DNA of 5,102 bases, from positions 1-5,102 of the forward strand of contig CAZKBZ010000155.1 in the NCBI GenBank assembly GCA_964551175.1, given 5' to 3'. Below are positions 1 through 5,102 of the stretch, one piece after another. Numbering within the stretch: the first letter of the stretch is position 1; the number at the start of each line of letters is the position of its first letter. This stretch comes from Desulfobulbus_C sp964551175 (GTDB taxonomy: Bacteria; Desulfobacterota; Desulfobulbia; Desulfobulbales; Desulfobulbaceae). A program made the position numbers and the translations under genes. The notes below the pieces were generated by a model. It saw only the letters and a program-made list of their open reading frames with translations. It searched no databases and was not told the origin of the DNA.

Positions 1-2
1 TG

Positions 3-134
3 TTTTTCGCTGTGACACAGAAATCGGGCAAAATAGCAATTTTGCAAGGTGGCCTTAAGGTGCGCGAGGTAGTTGAGCAGGGTGTGGCCGTGCCATTGCT
101 CAAAATGATTTTAACAAACAGGAGTTGGCTATGA
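3..134 (+). CDS. C-terminal end of an upstream gene (partial, function unknown)
   Basis: The third forward frame is open from the left edge to a TGA at 132-134, giving the last 43 residues of a protein that starts outside the window. The peptide contains stretches such as KIAILQGGLKVREVVEQG and ends TNRSWL, which looks like ordinary folded protein. I do not recognise the family. The other two forward frames are closed early, by TGA near 13 and TAA at 56-58. The stop overlaps the ATG of the next gene as ATGA, and that gene's ribosome binding site lies inside this frame. This is the usual arrangement of translationally coupled operon genes. An alternative is that 1-130 is a non-coding leader and the open frame is chance, because 43 codons is short evidence. 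Confidence 0.5.
   Translation, partial: FFAVTQKSGKIAILQGGLKVREVVEQGVAVPLLKMILTNRSWL
120..124 (+). promoter_or_regulatory. Ribosome binding site that fixes the coiled-coil gene start
   Basis: AGGAG lies six bases before the ATG at 131. This favours 131 over the in-frame TTG at 125, which sits directly against the site and leaves no spacing. Confidence 0.8.
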
Positions 135-1585
135 ACAAGAATCTGGTTATTGGGATCCTGGCAGTGCTGCTGGTTCTGGGTTTCTTATGGGGACAAATGG
201 GGAACAGGTCTGGAAAGGCGGCCAAGAAGGATTTGAAGACAGCGATTTCCCAGTTGGAGCAGGCTAAAGAAGAGGTTGCCAGGCTGCAGACAACAGCACA
301 GATGAGTGAAGAGCAACTGGCCAAGGCTCAAAATGATCTGCTGAAACTTCGCAAGGCCACCAAAGTTCTGGAAGCAAAAATTTCCAAAAGTGAAGCTCTT
401 GTGGCAGGCCTGAACAGGGAAAAGGAAAAATTGGCCGAACAGGTCGACAAGATGAAGCATTCGCCAGCCATGGCACCTGATAATCAGCAGCAGATTGAAG
501 CATTACGGAAACAGGTGGCTGATCTTCAGGCTGCCCTGCAGGCAGGTAAACAGCATCATGCCGCTGCAACTGAAAAAGCAAAGGAAACAGAGGCTAAGGC
601 CGAAGAAAAGCACGCATTGATGTGGCTGAAAAGTGAGGTCATTCCTGCTGAACCGGCAGTAATGAGCAGTGAAGAACTGCGGGCAAGACTGGCAGCGGCC
701 CAATCGTCTGTCAACGAACTTCAGGAAAAACTTGCAGCAGCTGAAACTGAGGTTGAGGCACAGGCACAGAAGTTTGCCGCACTACAAAAAGAACTGGAAG
801 AAACCAGGGCAAAGGTTAAAGGGGATTACACAACCAAAGTGTGGATCAAGAGCGAACTCAGTCCCATCGAGCAGGAAACGCAGGTAAAGGAAAAACTGCA
901 GACAGAGCTTGCCAAAATGAAATCTTCTTATGCAGAGCTGCAGGAAAAACTGGCCATTGCCGAAAAGGAAGCACAGAGAGTACAGGAACTCCAGAAAATA
1001 CTTGCCCAAAGTGAATCCTCTATCAAGGAACTGGGTGAGAAGCTTGCCCTTGTTGAGCAGGGACCGCAAAAGGCTCTTGAGCTGCAGGGGAAACTCGCTG
1101 AAATGGAAGCCTCTTTTCAGAAACTGCAGGATAAGCTTGCCAAGGCTGAACAGGAGGTTGCCAGAGTAAAAGAACTGGAAGGGAAACTTGGTGAGAGTAA
1201 AGCGTTTATACAGGAGTTGCAGGAAAAGCTTGCACAGGCTGAAACAACGAATCAGGAGCTGCTGGGGAAACTGGACGAGGCTTCCCTGTCCATCCGCGAG
1301 TTAGGTGATACGGTTGCTGCTCTTGATCAGACAAAGCTGACCCGCAAGTACAAGGCATTACGTGCCCAGGTAACAGGCCTTGAGCTGATGGTGGAAAAGA
1401 GAGACGCGGCCCTTGAAGAGATGAATAAAAAGCTTGACCATTGGAGGATCAACAAGGATCTTTTGTTGGCAGAAATTGCTGATCTACAGGGTCAACTGGA
1501 GAAGCTGCAGGAAATGAATAGTGGTCTGTTGCGGGATCTTGCCGCCAAGAAAAAGGAACTTGCAGAAGAAAAAAAGAGGAACTGA
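131..1585 (+). CDS. Membrane-anchored, repetitive long coiled-coil protein
   Basis: This encodes 484 residues. After MNKN comes a hydrophobic segment at about residues 5-20 (LVIGILAVLLVLGFLW) with no visible signal-peptidase site, then a basic flank (R26, K29, K32, K33). The rest is almost entirely Leu/Ala/Glu/Lys/Gln-rich heptad sequence. I read it as a single-pass membrane anchor with a rod-like coiled coil. The basic flank would favour a cytoplasmic rod under the positive-inside rule, but MNKN is also basic, so the side is uncertain. Two layers of internal repetition are visible. A 73-residue unit occurs twice and carries W-[LI]-K-S-E at W165 and W238. Then 31-residue units start at Y267, I298 and F329, with a shorter 28-residue copy at I360. 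The last ~85 residues are a non-repeated helix with W438. There are no cysteines and no enzymatic motif. It is probably a structural or scaffold protein, but I cannot assign it to a named family. It overlaps the upstream frame by ATGA and has a good ribosome binding site. Confidence 0.9.
   Translation: MNKNLVIGILAVLLVLGFLWGQMGNRSGKAAKKDLKTAISQLEQAKEEVARLQTTAQMSEEQLAKAQNDLLKLRKATKVLEAKISKSEALVAGLNREKEKLAEQVDKMKHSPAMAPDNQQQIEALRKQVADLQAALQAGKQHHAAATEKAKETEAKAEEKHALMWLKSEVIPAEPAVMSSEELRARLAAAQSSVNELQEKLAAAETEVEAQAQKFAALQKELEETRAKVKGDYTTKVWIKSELSPIEQETQVKEKLQTELAKMKSSYAELQEKLAIAEKEAQRVQELQKILAQSESSIKELGEKLALVEQGPQKALELQGKLAEMEASFQKLQDKLAKAEQEVARVKELEGKLGESKAFIQELQEKLAQAETTNQELLGKLDEASLSIRELGDTVAALDQTKLTRKYKALRAQVTGLELMVEKRDAALEEMNKKLDHWRINKDLLLAEIADLQGQLEKLQEMNSGLLRDLAAKKKELAEEKKRN
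623..751 (+). repeat. Copy 1 of the 73-residue internal duplication (matching core)
   Basis: Residues 165-207 of the coiled-coil protein, from WLKSEV to LQEKLAAAETE, align without gaps to residues 238-280 at a constant 73-residue (219 bp) offset. Codons differ at many positions, so the duplication is old or has been held at the protein level. Confidence 0.7.
842..970 (+). repeat. Copy 2 of the 73-residue internal duplication (matching core)
   Basis: Residues 238-280, from WIKSEL to LQEKLAIAEKE, are the second copy. W, K, S, E, a Pro seven residues after the Trp, and the block ELQEKLAxAExE are shared with copy 1. The Pro suggests a break in the helix between coiled-coil segments. Confidence 0.7.
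929..1291 (+). repeat. Tandem 31-residue (93 bp) coiled-coil repeats, three full and one shortened
   Basis: The units are residues 267-297, 298-328, 329-359 and 360-387 (28 residues), followed by a stub from I388 (IRELGD). The approximate pattern is an aromatic or Ile start, then x-x-L-Q-x-K-L-A-x-A-E, and later R-V-x-E-L-x-x-K-L. Thirty-one is four heptads plus three, so each full unit shifts the hydrophobic phase, while the last copy is exactly four heptads. Confidence 0.75.
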
Positions 1586-1658
1586 GCCAAATCCTGATTG
1601 CGCAGTGTACTTCATTGCCATGACTTGACAGTAGTCCACAGAAGATTTGAGCATCACC

Positions 1659-1692
1659 TGAATGGTTGCGGATATTACACCACAACCATTCA
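1659..1692. repeat. Perfect 10-bp inverted repeat with 14-base spacer
   Basis: TGAATGGTTG at 1659-1668 is the exact reverse complement of CAACCATTCA at 1683-1692, with the spacer at 1669-1682. No T run follows on either strand, so it does not look like an intrinsic terminator. It could be a protein-binding site or an RNA hairpin. Confidence 0.7.
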
Positions 1693-1758
1693 TCTCACTT
1701 CAACTGACAGCTCAATGCAACCGTCCTGCAGCACTGTATGAAAAGTCTCCCTTTCCCA

Positions 1759-1784
1759 GGCAGCCATCCGGTATAGATGGTGCC
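1759..1784. repeat. Second intergenic hairpin, 9-bp stem with one bulge
   Basis: GGCA (1759-1762) and CCATC (1764-1768) pair with GATGG (1776-1780) and TGCC (1781-1784). A single G bulges at 1763 and a seven-base loop CGGTATA spans 1769-1775. It is GC-richer than the first repeat but has no trailing T run. Its role is unknown. Confidence 0.5.
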
Positions 1785-1890
1785 ACCAGATCATTTCCCC
1801 TGTACCTCTTCTTTGCTGTTGCCATTGACAAAGCCGTTGATGTCGCTTACTTGTTGTCATCTGTTTCGAGCAAATAAACCTGTTCTATAT

Positions 1891-1896
1891 TATAAT
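1891..1896 (+). promoter_or_regulatory. Possible -10 box for the hydrolase gene
   Basis: A consensus TATAAT sits in an AT-rich patch 16 bases before the ATG at 1913. No good -35 hexamer lies 16-18 bases upstream; TTGTCA at 1854-1859 is too far away. A start near 1903 would leave a very short leader. It is a weak call resting on the -10 alone. Confidence 0.3.
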
Positions 1897-1912
1897 ACAA
1901 TTGATTGGGTGT

Positions 1913-2512
1913 ATGAAAATGACTGATATCACATCAAAAAAAATTGATACTGCTTCCTGTACCCTCCATTTTCTGGAAACCGGAAATCCTGAAGGCAGGG
2001 ATGTTATCCTGCTGCACGGCATGAAATTTAAAGCGGAAAGCTGGCAGGAATTAGGCACTCTGGAAAAACTGGCTGCAGCAGGTCATCATCCGCTGGCCCT
2101 GGATATGCCGGGATTCGGAGGCTCCCCTGCCTGTGAGGCTGACCAGGATACAGTAGTGGCAGATTTTATACGTACGCTTGAACTGGAGCACCCGGTGTTG
2201 ATCGGTCCCTCCATGGGCGGTCGAATTGCGCTTGAGTTTGCCCTTAACCATCCCGGTATGCTGGGCGGTCTGGTTCTGGTCGGCTCTGTCGGAATTGAGG
2301 AAAACAAAGACAACCTTTCTCAAATCAAGATACCTGTTTTCATTGTCTGGGGCAGTGAAGACCAGATATCGCCCCTTGCCAACAGTGACATCCTGCTCAG
2401 TTCCATCAAGGGTGCAAAGCGACTGGTCCTGGAAGGTGCACCCCATCCCTGTTATTTTGACCAGCCTGACAGCTGGCACACAGCACTCATTGAATTTCTT
2501 GACACTGTGTAA
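1913..2512 (+). CDS. ABHD14-like alpha/beta hydrolase
   Basis: This encodes 199 residues. The oxyanion-region motif is LLHGMKFKAESWQELGTL (residues 33-50). The nucleophile elbow is GPSMGG with Ser100, the acid is Asp150 in WGSEDQ, and the base is His178 in GAPHPCYFDQPDSWHTAL. From memory, the first and last motifs closely match animal ABHD14A/B (LLHGIRFSSETWQNLGTL and GHPCYLDKPEEWHT). The length also fits ABHD14B (~210 residues), which is shorter than many hydrolases because the lid is small. Human ABHD14B is reported to remove acetyl groups from lysine with CoA as acceptor; whether the bacterial protein does this is unknown. No signal peptide is seen, so it is probably cytoplasmic. Start choice: ATG 1913 is the longest ATG frame. 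ATG 1919 is possible because GGG at 1907-1909 is nine bases before it, and TTG 1901 is unlikely. It is preceded by a long gap, so it is probably not coupled to the coiled-coil gene. Confidence 0.9.
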   Translation: MKMTDITSKKIDTASCTLHFLETGNPEGRDVILLHGMKFKAESWQELGTLEKLAAAGHHPLALDMPGFGGSPACEADQDTVVADFIRTLELEHPVLIGPSMGGRIALEFALNHPGMLGGLVLVGSVGIEENKDNLSQIKIPVFIVWGSEDQISPLANSDILLSSIKGAKRLVLEGAPHPCYFDQPDSWHTALIEFLDTV

Positions 2513-2528
2513 CTTATGAATATATATA
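2499..2528 (+). promoter_or_regulatory. Candidate sigma70-type promoter for topB
   Basis: A perfect -35 TTGACA at 2499-2504 overlaps the last codons of the hydrolase gene. TATATA follows at 2521-2526 (16-base spacer) or 2523-2528 (18-base spacer); a TATAAT at 2525-2530 would need a 20-base spacer. The next gene in this orientation is topB, with a leader of about 115 bases. Confidence 0.45.
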
Positions 2529-2589
2529 ATTTTTTTAATTAATCACAAGACCTGCAGATGAGGACAGTTGATTCTTTGCAGACCCTGTG

Positions 2590-2606
2590 TACTCAGTGGT
2601 AGAACA
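2590..2606 (+). other. tRNA D-arm-like fragment (not a functional tRNA)
   Basis: TACTCAGTGGTAGAACA differs from the common tRNA D-arm TAGCTCAGTGGTAGAGCA by one missing G and one G-to-A change, both of which damage the D stem. No acceptor stem or T-arm (GGTTCGAATCC-like) flanks it. It could be a decayed tRNA remnant or coincidence. Confidence 0.25.
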
Positions 2607-2650
2607 GTTGCGTTACCATATTTATTATTTTGTGTTGAATTGAGACCAGA

Positions 2651-5102
2651 ATGGGAAAAACACTGATCATAGCCGAAAAACCCAGTGTGGCCGCTGATAT
2701 TATCAAGGCCTTGCCCGGGACTTTCAAACGTTCCAAGACACATTATGAAAGCAAGGACTACATAGTTTCCTATGCCATCGGGCACCTGGTCTCCATCGGT
2801 TTTCCCGAGGAAATCGACCCAAAGTTTCAGAAGTGGAGTCTGGACAACCTCCCTATTCTGCCGGAAAGCTTTCCCCTGACTGTGCTGCCCAACACCAAAA
2901 GCCAGTTCAATGCGCTGAGCAAGCTGATCCGCCGCCGGGATGTGGAGGTGATTGTCAATGCCTGTGATGCAGGACGCGAGGGAGAGCTGATTTTCAAATA
3001 CATTCTCAAAAAGGCCTTTACAAAATCCGTGGCCGGTAAATCCATCCGCAGGCTCTGGCTGCAATCCATGACCTTGAACGCCATCCGTGAGGGGTTATCG
3101 AACCTGCGGGATAATGAGGAAATGCTGCCCCTTGAGGATACGGCTCTGTGCCGGTCCGAGGCGGACTGGCTGATCGGTATCAATGCCACCCGGGCTCTGA
3201 CCAGTTTCAACTCTCGCCATGGAGGTTTTCGAAAAACACCCTGCGGCCGGGTGCAGACCCCGACCCTGTCTCTGCTGGTGAAACGTGAGGCTGAACGACG
3301 GGCTTTCAAGCCGACAGACTATTGGGAACTGCACGCTACCTTTACCTGTGAAACCATCAGTTATGAAGGCACATGGATTGATACCGGTTATACAAAAGAT
3401 CCGAATCATCCCCATGGCCGTCAGAACCGGCTCTGGGATGAGAAAAAGGCTGCAGCCATTGTTGCAAAATGCACGGGCAAAGAAGCTGTTGTTGAAGAGT
3501 CCAGTAAAAAAACAACGCAGTCTGCCCCTTCACTGTATGATCTGACCCTGCTGCAGCGGGAGGCCAATTCCCGGTTCGGTTTTTCAGCCAAAAACACCTT
3601 GGCCCTGGCCCAGGCCCTGTACGAGCGTCATAAGGTTATTACCTATCCCCGTACAGACAGCCGCTGTCTGCCTGAAGATTATCTGCCAACGGTCAAAAAA
3701 GTAGTTGGACGGCAGCAGCAGTGGCAGTATGGAAAGTTTGCCGACCAGGCCCTGAAAAAGGGGTATCTGAAAAAGACAAAACGTATTTTCAACAACAAAA
3801 AGATCAGCGATCATTTTGCCATTGTTCCCACCGCCGGCCTACCCGGCAATCTGACCGAGCCGGAGTTGAAGATTTACCAGATGATTGTACAGCGGTTTCT
3901 GGCTGTTTTTTTTCCGGCTGCGATCTTTCATAAAACCCGCCGTCTGTCCGTGGTTGAGCAGGAGACATTTCTTACCGAAGGAAAGATCCTGGTGGAGCCG
4001 GGCTGGAAGGTTATCTACGGGGCAAAGGCAGGAGCAGGGGATGCAACGACCCTGCAGGCCCTGCCCGAAGGAAAACCGGTTGTCTGCAGGGAGATCGACC
4101 AGCAGAAACACGCCACCAAGCCGCCCCCCCGTTTTTCAGAGGCAACTCTGCTTTCCGCCATGGAACATTCCGGCAAACTGGTTGATGATGAAGAGCTTGC
4201 CGAGGCAATGAAGGAACGGGGACTTGGTACGCCGGCCACCCGGGCTGCTATTATTGAAAAGCTGCTGGGTGAAAAGTACATTGTCCGGGAACAGCGTGAA
4301 CTGGTTCCCACTGGCAAGGCCTTTGAGCTGCTTGCCCTGCTCGAGGCCAGGGAGATTGATGTGCTGGCCTCACCGGAGCTCACGGGAGAATGGGAATTCA
4401 AGCTCAACCAGATATTAAAAGGAGCCATGACCCGCGAGCAGTTCATGCACGAGATCCGTGATAAGACAGCAGAGATCGTGGCAAAGGTGAAAGGAGGAGA
4501 TGGCCCGGTACGGCGGGAGGCTTCGTTTTCTCCGGTGGATGGTCGCAGGTTCTTTGAAACGGCCACGGCCTACGAGTCGGAAGACAACAGGCTGATGATC
4601 CGTAAAGTGCTGGGCGGCCGGGTCATGGATGAAGACGAAATTGTCCGTTTGATCCGGGGCGAGACCCTTGGACCGTTCAGTGATTTCCGTTCAAAAAAAG
4701 GAAAACCATTTACCGCCTCGGTCCGTATTCATGATTCCAAGGTGGATTTTCAGTTTGCCGATTCCAATGCGGATCTTGACCTTGAGGAAATTACAAAGCA
4801 GGAACCGCTTGGGTTGTCACCCGTGGACAATACCAGGGTTTATGAAACACCCATGGCCTTCATGTCTGAATCCGCCATAAAGGGTGACAGCAAAAAGGGA
4901 CTGCGGATAGGTAAGATTATTCTGGGTCGACGCATTGACCGGGATTATATTGAGCAGCTCCTGAAGGACGGCAAAACAGAGTTGATCAACGGTTTTATAT
5001 CGAAAAAAAAGCGACCCTTTGATGCTTACCTGCTCCTTGATGATAAGGGAAAGCTGGGTTTTGAGTTTCCACCCCGAAAAAGCAGGGCAAGGAAAAAACA
5101 GG
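2651..5102 (+). CDS. topB: DNA topoisomerase III (type IA), 3' end outside window
   Basis: A type IA topoisomerase that cuts one DNA strand through a 5'-phosphotyrosine and passes another strand, resolving replication and recombination intermediates. The frame is open for 817 codons and runs off the right edge; the basic tail PPRKSRARKKQ suggests the end is close. The Toprim domain starts LIIAEKPSVA (Glu9) and carries DAGREGE at residues 106-112. Core motifs are CGRVQTPTL (198-206), VITYPRTDSR with catalytic Tyr332 and Arg334, SDHFAIVPT (386-394, His388) and GLGTPATRAAIIEKL (524-538). E. coli TopB is 653 residues with Tyr328, so the core aligns and the extra length is C-terminal. That extension holds two copies of the topoisomerase C-terminal repeat (about 627-704 and 723-806). 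Residues 480-817 contain no cysteine, so no zinc ribbon. ATG 2651 is secure because an in-frame TGA lies at 2636-2638; the ribosome binding site is weak (GAGA). No decatenation loop like that of E. coli TopB is obvious. Confidence 0.95.
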   Translation, partial: MGKTLIIAEKPSVAADIIKALPGTFKRSKTHYESKDYIVSYAIGHLVSIGFPEEIDPKFQKWSLDNLPILPESFPLTVLPNTKSQFNALSKLIRRRDVEVIVNACDAGREGELIFKYILKKAFTKSVAGKSIRRLWLQSMTLNAIREGLSNLRDNEEMLPLEDTALCRSEADWLIGINATRALTSFNSRHGGFRKTPCGRVQTPTLSLLVKREAERRAFKPTDYWELHATFTCETISYEGTWIDTGYTKDPNHPHGRQNRLWDEKKAAAIVAKCTGKEAVVEESSKKTTQSAPSLYDLTLLQREANSRFGFSAKNTLALAQALYERHKVITYPRTDSRCLPEDYLPTVKKVVGRQQQWQYGKFADQALKKGYLKKTKRIFNNKKISDHFAIVPTAGLPGNLTEPELKIYQMIVQRFLAVFFPAAIFHKTRRLSVVEQETFLTEGKILVEPGWKVIYGAKAGAGDATTLQALPEGKPVVCREIDQQKHATKPPPRFSEATLLSAMEHSGKLVDDEELAEAMKERGLGTPATRAAIIEKLLGEKYIVREQRELVPTGKAFELLALLEAREIDVLASPELTGEWEFKLNQILKGAMTREQFMHEIRDKTAEIVAKVKGGDGPVRREASFSPVDGRRFFETATAYESEDNRLMIRKVLGGRVMDEDEIVRLIRGETLGPFSDFRSKKGKPFTASVRIHDSKVDFQFADSNADLDLEEITKQEPLGLSPVDNTRVYETPMAFMSESAIKGDSKKGLRIGKIILGRRIDRDYIEQLLKDGKTELINGFISKKKRPFDAYLLLDDKGKLGFEFPPRKSRARKKQ
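4529..4762 (+). repeat. topB C-terminal repeat 1 (residues 627-704)
   Basis: It begins SPVDGRRFFET, continues through KVLGGR and an acidic helix, and ends RSKKGKPFTASVRI...FQF. The K-x-x-x-G-[KR]...L...G...F-x-S-K-K-x-x-P-F pattern is that of the topoisomerase C-terminal repeat. The Cys pairs often found at its start are replaced here (SPVDG in place of CPxCG). Confidence 0.7.
4817..5068 (+). repeat. topB C-terminal repeat 2 (residues 723-806)
   Basis: It begins SPVDNTRVYET, parallel to repeat 1 at a 96-residue offset. It continues KIILGRRIDRDYIEQLLKDGKT and ends ISKKKRPFDAYLLL...GFEF. This copy is closer to the family pattern than repeat 1 in its second half, and it also has no cysteine. 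Confidence 0.75.

Larger units (their letters stand above)
1586..1912. other. Non-coding intergenic gap between coiled-coil gene and hydrolase
   Basis: About 330 bases without a convincing gene. A 71-codon open frame at 1662-1877 has no ribosome binding site and a composition unlike its neighbours. No intrinsic terminator (GC-rich stem plus T run) is visible after the coiled-coil stop codon. The gap holds two inverted repeats (1659-1692 and 1759-1784) and a TATAAT box at 1891-1896, listed separately. Confidence 0.6.

Noticed and set aside
10..45. Small inverted repeats CTGTG-A-CACAG (10-20) and GCAAAAT/ATTTTGC (28-45) as operator or terminator
   Set aside because: Both are short, lie inside the probable upstream coding frame, and the second is AT-rich with no T run after it.
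1825..1853. TTGACA at 1825-1830 as a -35 box for a hydrolase promoter
   Set aside because: No acceptable -10 hexamer occurs 16-18 bases downstream; the TATAAT at 1891 is far out of range.
1662..1877. 71-codon forward open frame in the intergenic gap
   Set aside because: No ribosome binding site, unusual composition, no recognisable motif, and it contains both hairpins.
2051..2479. 142-codon reverse-strand open frame
   Set aside because: Antisense to the hydrolase gene, whose catalytic triad and family motifs are clear.
2511..2545. Intrinsic terminator after the hydrolase gene (T7 run at 2530-2536)
   Set aside because: The only possible stem upstream is short and made of A and T alone; the promoter reading explains the sequence better.
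2558..2602. 14-codon open frame (MRTVDSLQTLCTQW) as a leader peptide before topB
   Set aside because: No ribosome binding site, no run of regulatory codons and no attenuator-like stem pair after it.
2564..2610. Direct repeat ACAGTTG (2564-2570 and 2604-2610) as iterons
   Set aside because: Only two 7-base copies, with no replication gene or further copies nearby.
2543..3064. 173-codon reverse-strand open frame
   Set aside because: Antisense shadow of the start of topB; its translation has no family features, and topB has intact catalytic motifs.
4015..4566. 183-codon reverse-strand open frame, Ser-rich
   Set aside because: Antisense to conserved topB core sequence; the Ser-rich composition is what complementing this coding strand produces.

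Overview
The window suggests a mid-GC, Gram-negative-type chromosome. The topoisomerase III layout and the codon use would fit a Desulfobacterota-like anaerobe, but that placement is inference; nothing here is a taxonomic marker. All genes I can support lie on the + strand. I see no transposase, integrase, CRISPR array, toxin-antitoxin pair or recognised defence system.

Layout. (1) Positions 3-134 are an open frame with no start inside the window, read as the last 43 codons of an upstream gene. Its TGA overlaps the ATG of the next gene (ATGA), which suggests translational coupling. (2) 131-1585 encodes a 484-residue protein with one N-terminal membrane segment and a very long, internally repeated coiled coil. 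(3) 1586-1912 is a non-coding gap of about 330 bp with two clear hairpin-forming inverted repeats and a TATAAT box near its right end. (4) 1913-2512 encodes a 199-residue alpha/beta hydrolase whose motifs match the animal ABHD14 family well. (5) 2513-2650 is an AT-rich gap with a plausible sigma70-type promoter that begins inside the end of the hydrolase gene, plus a short tRNA D-arm look-alike. (6) 2651 to the right edge is a type IA topoisomerase (topB, DNA topoisomerase III). It is open for 817 codons with no stop and ends in two tandem C-terminal repeats that lack zinc-binding cysteines.

The genes do not form an obvious pathway. The coiled-coil gene appears to be the last gene of an operon that enters from the left. 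The hydrolase and topB each have their own possible promoter, so they are probably separate or only loosely linked transcription units. I found no convincing new multi-gene system. The points most worth a second look are the repeat architecture of the coiled-coil protein, the ABHD14-like bacterial hydrolase, the cysteine-free topB tail with a dnaX-like A-rich slippery site in it, and the hairpins in the first intergenic gap.
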